From NCBI GenBank assembly GCA_021107945.1, contig JAIORV010000062.1, forward strand, positions 1 through 59,738: 59,738 nucleotides of DNA, in the 5' to 3' direction. Made by a program: the position numbers and the translations under genes. The number at the start of each line of letters is the position of its first letter. Positions within the stretch are counted from its first letter, which is position 1. This DNA comes from Vulcanimicrobiota bacterium. GTDB taxonomy: Bacteria; Vulcanimicrobiota; JAJTBE01. Below, piece by piece: positions 42,773-51,963 of this stretch. The notes below the pieces were generated by a model. It was not told where the DNA came from. It made no database searches and saw only the letters and a list, made by a program, of their open reading frames with translations.

Positions 42773-43870
42773 ATGATGATTGTAAAAACAAAAACACCCA
42801 CCAGAATAGATTTTGCCGGAGGAACTCTTGACCTTTATCCCCTTTACCTTTTTATGGACGGGGGAATCACCGTCAACGCCGGCCTTAATCTGTATTCCAA
42901 TGTTTCTATTGAAACCGGGGATGATAATAAAATTAACATCGAATCGATTGATCTTGATGCGAGAATATCATATAAAAATATCGATGATATGACTCTCGAA
43001 GGGACGACGGGGTTTATTGAGAGAGCTGTAAAATCTTATTGTCCTTCCACGGGGATTAATGTCAAAACGAGAAATACCGCCCCAAAGGGCTCAGGATTAG
43101 GAGCATCCTCAAGTCTGTTAATGGCTTTGTCTTCCGCTCTTGTCAAATTGGCCGGAGATGAAATTGATATTCGGGAGATTATAGAACGAGGCGCGGCTAT
43201 TGAAGCGGCGCATCTTGGCATTCCTACCGGAAAGCAGGATTATTATGCCGCCATGCTTGGAGGAATTCATATTCTTCATTTTGACGAGAAGGGTTGTTAC
43301 CCGGAAGAAATAACTGTGGGACCGGAATTCAAGAAGGAAATACAACGGAGCCTCATTGTGACTTTTACGGGGATATCCCATTTCTCAGGAACAAATAACT
43401 GGGATATGATCAAGAAAGCTATTGACCGGACAGGCGAGACGTTTGACAGGATGTTGGAGATTAAAGAAATCGCAAAACAAACAGGAGAAGCGATAAAGAA
43501 ACATGACCTTGAAAAAATCGGGGTTCTGATTGGAAATGAGTGGGAATGCAGAAAGCGTCTGGCCCCGGGCATTTCGAACTTCTTCATAGATACGGCCATC
43601 GAAAACGCGCGGCAAGCCGGCGCCTGGGGTTCAAAACTATGTGGAGCCGGTGGAGGTGGATGCATGATAACCCTTACCCCGCCGGAAAAGAAGAAAGATG
43701 TCATGGAAGCTCTGCTTGAATCAGGGATCGATTTACTTGACGCCGATCTCGATTTTAACGGACTGGTTGTTGAAGTGGAGAACGGAAGTCGGAGGCCAGA
43801 AGCCAGAGGTCGGAGGCCGGATGCCAGATGTCGGAAGTCGGAAGTCGGAAGTCGGAGGTCGGATCTGTAG
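42773..43870 (+). CDS. GHMP-family sugar kinase with a repeat-derived C-terminal tail
   Basis: A galacto/heptose-type kinase of the GHMP superfamily, probably phosphorylating a sugar such as a heptose 7-phosphate. Motif 1 TRIDFAGGTLDLYPLY, motif 2 TAPKGSGLGASSSLLMALSSA and motif 3 LCGAGGGGCMITLTPPE are intact. Residues about 337-365 are not family sequence: they translate heptad satellite DNA (SRRPEARGRRPDA...), and the stop codon is supplied by the CTGTAG start of the adjacent hairpin element at 43867. Starts eight bases after ricT with TGAGGAATG. The true substrate is unknown. Confidence 0.87.
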   Translation: MMIVKTKTPTRIDFAGGTLDLYPLYLFMDGGITVNAGLNLYSNVSIETGDDNKINIESIDLDARISYKNIDDMTLEGTTGFIERAVKSYCPSTGINVKTRNTAPKGSGLGASSSLLMALSSALVKLAGDEIDIREIIERGAAIEAAHLGIPTGKQDYYAAMLGGIHILHFDEKGCYPEEITVGPEFKKEIQRSLIVTFTGISHFSGTNNWDMIKKAIDRTGETFDRMLEIKEIAKQTGEAIKKHDLEKIGVLIGNEWECRKRLAPGISNFFIDTAIENARQAGAWGSKLCGAGGGGCMITLTPPEKKKDVMEALLESGIDLLDADLDFNGLVVEVENGSRRPEARGRRPDARCRKSEVGSRRSDL

Positions 43871-43893
43871 GAGGGGCGTCTCGCCCCGATAAA
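43867..43893. repeat. GGGGCG/CGCCCC variant of the hairpin element
   Basis: A copy whose stem reads GGGGCG ... CGCCCC in place of GGGACG ... CGTCCC, with loop TCT. Both arms have changed together. It supplies the stop codon of the GHMP kinase. 43786-43866 and 43894-43960 are heptad arrays. Confidence 0.8.
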
Positions 43894-44001
43894 TGGAGAT
43901 CGGATAACGGATGTCGGAGGACGGATCCCGTTTCCCGCTTCTCATTTCACTTTTCCCGAAAAGCGATCTCTGCGGTGAAAAAACACTTATTCGATAATAT
44001 T

Positions 44002-44532
44002 ATGAACACCAACGAATCAAAAACACAGTCCGATCAGGGCAACGATAACAGGTTACACAGATTATTTTTTATTATTTCTATTTTGTTTTTTGTATTTTCC
44101 ATCTCCCTTTATCTATATGTGTTTTTTGCGCCGGAGCCTGTAACTGTTGTCGGAGCGGAAATGAATGAATTGATTGATTCTGAGCTTTTATCCACTCCAG
44201 GGCGCGATACAGGTACAATCAAACATCCAACGGACACTGTACAATCCACGGAAAACACCGGCATAACCCAACCTCTCCAATCGCCTCCCGCCACCTTGCC
44301 GACTCAATATAAGCCATTTGTAGTGAAATCCCCTGAAATGAAAATAAAGATTAACTTTGCGGATATCGAGGAAATAGCTAAACTTCCCGGCATAGGACCG
44401 AAGAAAGCGGCAAATATAATAAATTACAGGAAGCGGCATGGAAGCTTTACAAAGAAAAAAGATATAATGTCCGTCCCGGGGATTGGCGAGAAAATATACG
44501 AAAATATTAAGGACAAAATCGTACTATGGTGA
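44002..44532 (+). CDS. Membrane-anchored helix-hairpin-helix protein (ComEA-like)
   Basis: One transmembrane segment (residues 20-42) places the C-terminus outside. Residues 60-112 are a T/P-rich linker. Residues 115-176 are two helix-hairpin-helix motifs (LPGIGPKKAANIINYR and VPGIGEKIYENIK) in the ComEA arrangement INFADIEEIAKLPGIG, a domain that binds dsDNA during uptake. The frame can be opened to 43828, but those codons read repeats, so the ATG at 44002 is used. No ComEC or pilus gene nearby; a DNA-uptake role is an inference from domain layout. Confidence 0.85.
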   Translation: MNTNESKTQSDQGNDNRLHRLFFIISILFFVFSISLYLYVFFAPEPVTVVGAEMNELIDSELLSTPGRDTGTIKHPTDTVQSTENTGITQPLQSPPATLPTQYKPFVVKSPEMKIKINFADIEEIAKLPGIGPKKAANIINYRKRHGSFTKKKDIMSVPGIGEKIYENIKDKIVLW

Positions 44533-44563
44533 CAGTTTCTTCCGGGTATTGCGGGACGATCGC

Positions 44564-45637
44564 TCATTTGCCTCTCAATAACACAAATTCCTTTATATAA
44601 TCAATGAGATCCTCCCTGAAGCGGGGTCCCATGTTCAGCAGAATTTCCGGGTTTCTTTGAGAAAGGATTTCGAAAAGAACAAACTCTCTGAGGAAAAACC
44701 TGTACTGTATTCTCTCGAGTCTCTCCAATATTGGATCTTTTCCGGATTTTCCATGAAGACGGAATGTATTATAAGCCCAAGTCATATTCCTGATGCATTC
44801 AATCTCCTCCCGGGGGAGCAGTCGATATTCCGTCAATCCTGTCTTTTCGTGGAAAAATTGGGAATCATATCTCCATACCGCCTTGGTAAAAGAGTACGGC
44901 ATCCATCTTGTGCGCTCAGTGTCGTCAAAATATATACGTACCTTGCCGTTATCAAGTTTCTGAAAAGAATAAAGTGGGACGAACTGCAATCTGTATGTGG
45001 AAAACCTCATTTCTTTACCGAGATCCTCCAGGGCATTCCAGGCATCGCTGTAATTCCTGTTGTAAATTATGGACAGTATATAATTATCCAGCGCTTTTTC
45101 CGGTTTCTCCCTTTTTCGATAGCAATCACCCCTGCGCTTGTATGCCATGAAATCTATGGGATTCTTTTTTATCGCTATATCAAACTGCTTTAGCGCCGCC
45201 CGGTATCTGCCCCGGTTGAAATAAATCATTCCTTTTAAAACATCAATCCTTGAATAATCTGGATCCCTTGTTTGCGCTCTGTCCAGTTTTTCCATCGCCC
45301 TGTCGTAATATTTTTGTGACATAAGCTTTTCTGCCGTTTCTAACAAACTTATGACTTCTTTAGTGGGCTTGTGGATTTCGACTATATTTTCCCCGCCCTT
45401 CTCCACAAGTTTCTGATCCGGGTTAGATTCCCGATATTTCGACAATAGCTTGTCCGTTTCAATTTTCTTGTCGAAATGGGTCATATGATAATCGAAATTT
45501 CCCGATTCCTTAACTATGTCAACAATATCAGCAAAATGCGTCCATTCTTCCGGGAATGAGGACGTGGTTAAAAGCACAAAAAAAAGTAGCGATAATATTA
45601 ATATTGATTTACTTTGTATAAATCTACTATGTCTCAT
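44564..45637 (-). CDS. Exported TPR protein
   Basis: A signal peptide at 1-29 (SSFPEE). Residues 95-200 are about three TPR units (AEKLMSQKYYDRAMEKLDRAQ; KGMIYFNRGRYRAALKQFDIAI; RGDCYRKREKPEKALDNYILS). The C-terminal half, with YSFQKLDNGKVRIYFDDTERTRWMPY and many aromatic and arginine residues, is not recognised and may be a separate alpha/beta domain. It is transcribed convergently with the ComEA-like gene (31 bases apart). AAGGATGATCCG lies ahead of the ATG. Likely a periplasmic assembly or scaffold protein. Confidence 0.75.
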   Translation of the reverse strand: MRHSRFIQSKSILILSLLFFVLLTTSSFPEEWTHFADIVDIVKESGNFDYHMTHFDKKIETDKLLSKYRESNPDQKLVEKGGENIVEIHKPTKEVISLLETAEKLMSQKYYDRAMEKLDRAQTRDPDYSRIDVLKGMIYFNRGRYRAALKQFDIAIKKNPIDFMAYKRRGDCYRKREKPEKALDNYILSIIYNRNYSDAWNALEDLGKEMRFSTYRLQFVPLYSFQKLDNGKVRIYFDDTERTRWMPYSFTKAVWRYDSQFFHEKTGLTEYRLLPREEIECIRNMTWAYNTFRLHGKSGKDPILERLERIQYRFFLREFVLFEILSQRNPEILLNMGPRFREDLIDYIKEFVLLRGK

Positions 45638-45710
45638 CGGATCATCCTTAATCGTATTATTGTTGATTTTTTTGTTCTATTCAAATGGAAAATGCCCTTC
45701 TATTTAAAAA

Positions 45711-45794
45711 GCTAAAACCTCGCAGCTAAAACCTCGTAGTCAAAACCTCGTAGCCAAAACCTCGTAGCTCAAACCTCGTAGCTCAAACCTTTAG
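45711..45794. repeat. 14-bp tandem repeat, six units
   Basis: Six contiguous units with the pattern GCTAAAACCTCGTA (variants GTC/GCC/GCTCAAACC). They lie in the divergent spacer between the TPR and metacaspase genes. No spacers, so not CRISPR. The last unit leads into AAACCTTTAGGTTTG, a small palindrome. Confidence 0.9.
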
Positions 45795-45910
45795 GTTTGC
45801 CGCCAATCTTTGTGGTAAATAAATATAACATGCATTGAAATAGATAATTGATTGTGATAAAATTAACTATCTTTTTATTCTCTAAAAAAAATAATTCAGG
45901 AGGTAATTCG

Positions 45911-46921
45911 ATGAAGAAATATTCCGCAATACTATTCTTTACAGCCATCATAGTATGGATCATATTGGCAGTAACAGGATGCACCGGTGGCAGCAGCGGA
46001 GACGGAGGCAGTGTTATTACTCCCACTCCCAGCCCGTCCGTTACCACTACACCCACATCCACACCTACGATCACACCAACGCCAACACCAACACCAACCG
46101 TATCCGGCAATGTACATGCTCTGATTATAGGCATAGACGATTATCCCGGAACCGGCGAAGATCTGGAATACTGTGTTAACGATGCCACAGATTACAAGGG
46201 AGCGTTTGAAAACTGCAATATGTGGAGCAGAGCGAATATCACGATGTTACTTGATACCCAGGGCACAAAATCAGATATTCAAAACGCCATTACAAATGCT
46301 AAAAATACAGTGGAATCCGATGACCTTTTTGTTATGACATTCAGCGGTCACGGTACAAATATTGATGATGACGCGGCGATTATAGTCTGGGAGAATGGAA
46401 ACGAAGGCTATATTACCGATGACGAATTGGCACAGTGGCTGTCGGGAATGCCATGCCCGATGGTGATATACATTGATTCCTGCAGCAGTGGCGGAATGAT
46501 CGGGAAGGATCCTGTCAGGATAGTAAACGGGGTTAAATACAGGTCCCGTCTCAGAACTGATGTTCCGGGATATAACCCGTTTTTCAAGGGCACATTCAAC
46601 CCCTCTGCGTATCTTGATCGCGGACTGGAGAGTGTGAACAGGATTGTCGTGCTTACGGCAACAGCAGATGAAGAAATCGCCGATGAGAACTCCGAGCTTC
46701 AGAACGGCCTCTTTACATACTATACCGTGCAGGGACTTGGCTCCGGAAGCGGAATGGGACCGGCGGACGCAAACAACAGTGGAAGTATTACCGCGGTGGA
46801 GACTTTCAATTATTGCAGTCCCAGGGTCGTTGATTATTCGGAAGGAGACCAGAATCCACAGATTGCCGATAACTATCCGTCCATTGAAAACCCCGACGGA
46901 AGTTTGGTTGTGAAGGAGTAG
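45911..46921 (+). CDS. Lipoprotein metacaspase (peptidase C14, caspase-like)
   Basis: Cysteine peptidase of the caspase/metacaspase p20 type attached to the membrane as a lipoprotein. The lipobox cysteine is Cys24 (LAVTGC). A T/P-rich stalk (33-65) resembles that of the 18.9 kb propeller lipoprotein. The catalytic dyad is His147 in FSGHG and Cys191 in IDSCSSGG; the fold begins at HALIIGIDDYPG. The substrate pocket loop RLRTDVPGYN follows. It ends with a small-subunit-like segment (GLFTYYTVQGLG) and a calcium-like loop (GPADANNSGSITAVE, EF-hand/dockerin-like). Starts at ATG 45911 with AGGAGG. Secreted metacaspases of this build are uncommon; no inhibitor gene is adjacent. Confidence 0.9.
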   Translation: MKKYSAILFFTAIIVWIILAVTGCTGGSSGDGGSVITPTPSPSVTTTPTSTPTITPTPTPTPTVSGNVHALIIGIDDYPGTGEDLEYCVNDATDYKGAFENCNMWSRANITMLLDTQGTKSDIQNAITNAKNTVESDDLFVMTFSGHGTNIDDDAAIIVWENGNEGYITDDELAQWLSGMPCPMVIYIDSCSSGGMIGKDPVRIVNGVKYRSRLRTDVPGYNPFFKGTFNPSAYLDRGLESVNRIVVLTATADEEIADENSELQNGLFTYYTVQGLGSGSGMGPADANNSGSITAVETFNYCSPRVVDYSEGDQNPQIADNYPSIENPDGSLVVKE

Positions 46922-47328
46922 GGAAAGGGCGTCGAAAAAATATGTACTAACCACGAAGACACGAAGTGCGCGAAGAACTTAGAATCAAAAAAACTTTGTA
47001 CCCTCTGTGTTCTCCGTGCCTTCGTGGTGAATTAAACATTCCTCATAACCCTCACTTCCGACATCCATTATCCGTTTATCGGGATGGGACATCCCTCCTA
47101 CAGATCTGACATCCGACTTCCGTTTATCGGGACGGGGACGTCCCTCCTACAGATCTGACATCCGACTTCCGTTTATCGGGACGGGGACGTCCCTCCTACA
47201 GATCTGACATCCGACTTCCGTTTATCGGGACGGGGACGTCCCTCCTACAATTCCGACCTCCGTCATCCGTCATCCGCGATCCGTAATCCACAATCCTTAT
47301 TTCCTTAGAGGTAGTATTCCTACTTTCC
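46922..47328. repeat. Spacer with nonamer inverted repeat and a 49-bp tandem array containing hairpins
   Basis: 46949-47029 is the nonamer inverted repeat. 47075-47101 is a GGGATG/CATCCC hairpin. 47103-47249 is three near-identical 49-bp units, each made of GATCTGACATCCGACTTCCG followed by the TTTATC...GGGACG/CGTCCC hairpin (47123-47150, 47172-47199, 47221-47248). 47250-47290 is a run of heptads ending ATCCG. No gene. Confidence 0.85.
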
Positions 47329-50300
47329 TCACTCTTCAATCCTGAATATCGCCTCGTTACTTCTTCCGCCGACATCGGGGATATACATTAAATCAGCCGT
47401 TGTCGGGAGCGCCCTGTATTTACCGGGGGTCTCGGCGCGAAGGCGGTATTTCAGTACTTTTTTACCTTTCCAGAAATATGAGGCAAAGAATACCACTTTT
47501 TCATCGCGGTATTCTCTCTGGGCATACCACCAACTCCAGTATCCACGTTCTTTTTCCTTGACGGCCTCGCAACCGGCAGGCTTCATATCCTCGATTATCA
47601 CATACTCGTTGTTTGTGTCGGTCTGAAGTGTTATCCGGACCTCCACTATATCCTGGGGTTTCAAAACAATAGGCTTCGACATATCAAGGGGGATAAGCTT
47701 CTCATCACTTCTTACCGACGGTCGATAGGGCCCCTTGCTTTTCTTTGCCGGTTTTTTCACATCTTTACTTTTTTTCGTCACGAGGAAATATTGCCGTCCG
47801 ACTTCTATTCCATTGTCGGCGGCCTTTATCATATCAGCTCTTGTATAGCTTGTAAGAGTTGCCGAGCAATAAACCCGACCCACTCCTTTTTTCTGAACGA
47901 GTATTCTGTTCTCGCCTTCCCGGAGTTTTTCTCCCGGAATTTCGACGATAACTCCACTCTTTGCAATATCAGCTTTCGTGAAGTTCATCGACTTAATCTC
48001 TTTACCGTTGACTGTGAGAACGGCATTGAATTCCGCATTGAATTCCTTCGTCATTTTCACATAATCAATCAGCGCAAGCACCGCCGCCGCCGTGTCCTTC
48101 GTGGAATACCATCCGAATCCCCTGCGGGAGATAGTCAGGTATCTCACACCCTTTTCAACGAGTGGGCTGTTCGGTTTTATCAGGAGAAACGCCTTGATTA
48201 CGTATGCGGTGGTCTCCACGGGGTTATCAGTCCAGCTTCGCGACCCCTTGCCTTTCCAGAATGCAACGGTTCCCTTTTCCGAGACTGTCTTCTCAAGAGA
48301 ATGCAGAACCGTCTCGGCGCTGTTCTTCTCGCCGGCATTGTAGAGGGAGATTGCAAGAATAGCTCTGGAATAATTATCAAGCTTTGGATACATGTCGAAA
48401 AGAATCCTCAACTTCTTCTTGTCATGAACACCCGCATCAGACATCGCAAAGAGCATATAAGCTTTAGTGTTAAGCTCTTTTGTTTTATCGTAGTTTTTCT
48501 GGAGCCACTTTATGCCGGATTGTAAGACATCTTCTCTTACCTTGTATCCCGCCTTCTTCGCCAGGGACAATCCATATACAACATAAGCGGTCATAAAGGG
48601 CTGTGAATTGTCATTTTTCCACCATCCCCATCCGCCGTCGGAATGGTGATAGTCGTAGATCCGGTCAAATCCCTTTTTCATCATTTTCGGAAGCTCTTTT
48701 TCAAGCTTCTTGTTTTTCAAGCCGAATTCTTTGAGCGAAGACTGGACGATGGCGTTGGGAATGAATCTGCTCATTGTCTGCTCCACGCAACCGTACGGGT
48801 AGGCGGCAAGGTATTCCAGCGCGTTAATCAGCGTCCCTGCAAGTGAGGGCGAGATGACAATCTTCAATTTTGTCGAGTGTCTCACCGTGTTCCCGGGAAG
48901 ATTCAGGGAAAGCAGGAGCTTGTCTTCCGAGCTTCCCGCCGCCGCACTGACTTCTTTTACGCCATGGGGAATGACGGGCATCTTCAATGCCATTGCATCA
49001 GATTCAACTGTTGTGCGTGCCTTTACTGTGAATTTCGCTTGTCCCGATTTCTCAGCCCGGATAGTCCACTCGATCCTCTTCTTTCCATTCCGCTCAATCT
49101 TGACAATGGACTTTTGCGGGCTTTCCAGTTTTACGCCCTTAACAAAAAGCTCAACATGCGCTTCCACGGGCTTGTCAAGATAGTTGTGAACGATACCCGA
49201 TATCGTCGTCGTGTCCCTCTCTACAAGGAATCTAGGCGTTATCAGGCGTACGAGAAGATCCTTGGTAACAATGACCTTGTGTGTGGTTTGACCCACTTCC
49301 GTCTTTTTGCTCGCCGCTCTGGCAGTCGCCCTCCAAGTAGTCAGGCTGTCGGGGAGCTTTGCAACGACGGTGGCTTTTCCCTCATGGTTTGTGATTATGT
49401 CCGGTCTGAAAAAGCATGTGTCAGGGAAAAACTCCCTCACAAATTCAGGCTCAACAAGGTCTTTCTCATCATCACCACCGCCGTTTCTGGGTTCGGAAGC
49501 TTTCTTTCGTTTGGGGGCGCTGCTTGCAGCCGGTGGTGACGCCGGAACCTCTGAAAGTGTGTCTATACCAAAGTAATTGTAATACCGGCTGACATAAGAC
49601 GAATTTGTCCTTACATGGTTATATCGATTTCCGAAGAAGAATTTCTGGATGTTCGGCGTGTTGTCGGGAGAAACGGCATATATCGACTCGTCAGCGATTC
49701 CCATCGTCACCTGGCATGAAACCGGTGTGCCGTCTTCCTTTTTTGTTGTGATTGTATAAGACGCCGCTTCCCTGGGTCTGTATTTCTTCTTATTGCTCTT
49801 CACGGTAACATTCAGGAACTTGTCTTTGGCGGGAATGATGATTTTTTTCGTGCTATGATAAAATTTATTGTTTTTCCAGAACGCCACGGAAACATACACA
49901 TTTGGCGCATACTTCGGTTTCGCCTTAAACTCCATAAGCTTCATCGGGTTCTCGAAACGGAGGAGTCTTTTCTCGTAAATGTTGTCTCCCTCTATGGTGA
50001 CAATCGCCGTCGTATCCTTCTCGGGGCTCATTATCATCAACTTCACGGTGTCGCCGTAATTGTAGAACGATTTATCAGGCTTTATGGTAATTGACGATGT
50101 GGGCCTGTACCAATAGTGGCCTGTGTCTTTGGCGACATAGTAGCTTGTTACTCCGGTAATTTTATTCCCAAGGGAGTCCGTTGCGGTTGCGGTTACATTG
50201 AAATATCCTATATGATCAGGCGTGAATTCATATACGCCTTTTCCGTTGCTTTGGGTCTCAATCGTCTTTTCCTTGATGGTTGTCCTGAGGTATTTTCTCT

Positions 50301-51825
50301 TTTTCCACTCAAGCTTTTCGAATTTGAGATTAACTTTTACACTCTTTGGCTTTCCATAAAAATCTTTCGTTGAGATATTAATCTTCGTCTTGTCGGAGGG
50401 GTAATAGAAATACTTTTCCGTATTCATGCTGATATAAAACTGTCCCATAGTTGCGATAACGGATCCGGCTCCCGTTACCTGCCTCCTGCTCTCGTCAACC
50501 ATATTGACACGCAGGGAATATCTGACATTACGTTTCAAATCTGGGATTTTGTATTCAATCACGGCCCGTCCCTTTTCATCCGTCTTTCCTTTGCCCGTTT
50601 TCACAGTCTTTCCGCCGTAAGAATAGTAAGGTGTCCCCTCCCACCAGTAGCGGGAATAATAGGGATAAAAATTGTACTGATAAAGCGTATATGTGAATTC
50701 GGTGTTTGACACGGGCGCGCCGAAGTAGTATTTTGCCGATACATCAAATTTGACTTTCTCCCCCTGGATTTTAAACTTCTTATCAGGCTTTACAGTAATC
50801 TCATACTCGGGTTTTCTATACTCCTCCACCTTGAAATGACCATATTGAGAATGACCTTTGTATGTGACATAAACATAATATGTGCCTAACGGCGGCTCTT
50901 CGCTCAGTTTTATCGATCCGGAAATGCCTCCAAAATTATCGGTTGCAATTTCCTTCTCGAAAACTTTCCCGCCGCGGGGATCCGTTATCTTGATCTTCAC
51001 TTTTTCTTGAGCTATTGGGTGAAGAATACTGTCTTTCTCCTCCCTGAGAACACCCTTGAAATAAACTAATTGATTCGGGCGATATACAGGGCGGTCGGTG
51101 AATATGTACGCCTTGAACACGACCCTGCCCTTGCTAATGCTTGTGGAACAGAGGGCGACCTCGTCATCCTTATAAGCTATAATTGCAAAATCTTTGTTAT
51201 TGGGCAGCTTGGCAGGAATCAGACTGCGACTGAACATAAACATTCCATTATCATCAGTCTTACCCAACGGATAAAATGATTTATCATCCCTGACGGCGAC
51301 TTCCATCCCTGGCATCGGTGCGCTGGTCTTCTTGTCCTGGGCATATAAAAGGATGTTTTCTCCAACTGACTTTACAATAATACCCGCTCTGGATATATGG
51401 AAATGTCCCATTGCCTTTTTCTTGCCAAATTCAAGCGTTGCCATGTAATATCCGGGTTTGAGACCGTCTATCTTGATCTTCTTTAACTCCGTCTTCCAAT
51501 AACTTGCGGATTTCTTGTATTCAACATGTCCCTTGAAAGAACGAACCGGTTTGGTTAAAAGCTTTTTCTCTATCCTGGATTTTTTCAGTATATCCTCGTT
51601 TACATGAAAAAGTGTTACGGTGTAAGGGAATTTCATCTGCTTTGCAAATTTCATGCCAACTTCAAACCTCAATGATAACTCGACATCATCCCCCGGGTAA
51701 AGGTTCGGATTTGCAACCCATATACGGGGATAATAACTGATACCTCGCCTTGCAACTGCCGCTGTGGCGAAAATCAGAAAGATGAGAGGTAAGATAAGAA
51801 ATACTTTCCAGTGTTTTTTCAGCAT
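47329..51825 (-). CDS. Alpha-2-macroglobulin family protein with thioester
   Basis: 1498 residues. A signal peptide (1-25) is followed by MG1-MG7-type beta domains with the MG2-like line DRPVYRPNQLVYFKGVLREE, a bait-region-like hydrophilic segment (SAPKRKKASEPRNGGGDD), and the conserved KDLLVRLITPRFLVERDTTTI. The TED domain has the thioester Cys1013-x-Glu-Gln in YPYGCVEQTMSRF, then the helical toroid (WKNDNSQPFMTAYVVYGLS). The receptor-binding-type end is ETPGKYRALPTTADLMYIPD. Bacterial A2M traps proteases covalently and usually sits beside PBP1c, which is missing. It follows a coiled-coil membrane gene by about 140 bases and may be co-transcribed. Confidence 0.93.
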   Translation of the reverse strand: MLKKHWKVFLILPLIFLIFATAAVARRGISYYPRIWVANPNLYPGDDVELSLRFEVGMKFAKQMKFPYTVTLFHVNEDILKKSRIEKKLLTKPVRSFKGHVEYKKSASYWKTELKKIKIDGLKPGYYMATLEFGKKKAMGHFHISRAGIIVKSVGENILLYAQDKKTSAPMPGMEVAVRDDKSFYPLGKTDDNGMFMFSRSLIPAKLPNNKDFAIIAYKDDEVALCSTSISKGRVVFKAYIFTDRPVYRPNQLVYFKGVLREEKDSILHPIAQEKVKIKITDPRGGKVFEKEIATDNFGGISGSIKLSEEPPLGTYYVYVTYKGHSQYGHFKVEEYRKPEYEITVKPDKKFKIQGEKVKFDVSAKYYFGAPVSNTEFTYTLYQYNFYPYYSRYWWEGTPYYSYGGKTVKTGKGKTDEKGRAVIEYKIPDLKRNVRYSLRVNMVDESRRQVTGAGSVIATMGQFYISMNTEKYFYYPSDKTKINISTKDFYGKPKSVKVNLKFEKLEWKKRKYLRTTIKEKTIETQSNGKGVYEFTPDHIGYFNVTATATDSLGNKITGVTSYYVAKDTGHYWYRPTSSITIKPDKSFYNYGDTVKLMIMSPEKDTTAIVTIEGDNIYEKRLLRFENPMKLMEFKAKPKYAPNVYVSVAFWKNNKFYHSTKKIIIPAKDKFLNVTVKSNKKKYRPREAASYTITTKKEDGTPVSCQVTMGIADESIYAVSPDNTPNIQKFFFGNRYNHVRTNSSYVSRYYNYFGIDTLSEVPASPPAASSAPKRKKASEPRNGGGDDEKDLVEPEFVREFFPDTCFFRPDIITNHEGKATVVAKLPDSLTTWRATARAASKKTEVGQTTHKVIVTKDLLVRLITPRFLVERDTTTISGIVHNYLDKPVEAHVELFVKGVKLESPQKSIVKIERNGKKRIEWTIRAEKSGQAKFTVKARTTVESDAMALKMPVIPHGVKEVSAAAGSSEDKLLLSLNLPGNTVRHSTKLKIVISPSLAGTLINALEYLAAYPYGCVEQTMSRFIPNAIVQSSLKEFGLKNKKLEKELPKMMKKGFDRIYDYHHSDGGWGWWKNDNSQPFMTAYVVYGLSLAKKAGYKVREDVLQSGIKWLQKNYDKTKELNTKAYMLFAMSDAGVHDKKKLRILFDMYPKLDNYSRAILAISLYNAGEKNSAETVLHSLEKTVSEKGTVAFWKGKGSRSWTDNPVETTAYVIKAFLLIKPNSPLVEKGVRYLTISRRGFGWYSTKDTAAAVLALIDYVKMTKEFNAEFNAVLTVNGKEIKSMNFTKADIAKSGVIVEIPGEKLREGENRILVQKKGVGRVYCSATLTSYTRADMIKAADNGIEVGRQYFLVTKKSKDVKKPAKKSKGPYRPSVRSDEKLIPLDMSKPIVLKPQDIVEVRITLQTDTNNEYVIIEDMKPAGCEAVKEKERGYWSWWYAQREYRDEKVVFFASYFWKGKKVLKYRLRAETPGKYRALPTTADLMYIPDVGGRSNEAIFRIEE

Positions 51826-51963
51826 AACCGGTCGCCCCTTTTTTTGAGATTAAGCTTAATTAAAAATATTAATACTACAAATCTATACTTTAATAAACCA
51901 TGAATATTCCCTTTTGTATCTAATGGAAATGGGAAATGAGAAGCGGGAAACGGGATCCGTCCT

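Noticed and set aside
47103-47249. Possible CRISPR array (49-bp regular repeat)
   Set aside because: Units are contiguous with no unique spacers and contain the dispersed hairpin; no cas genes nearby.
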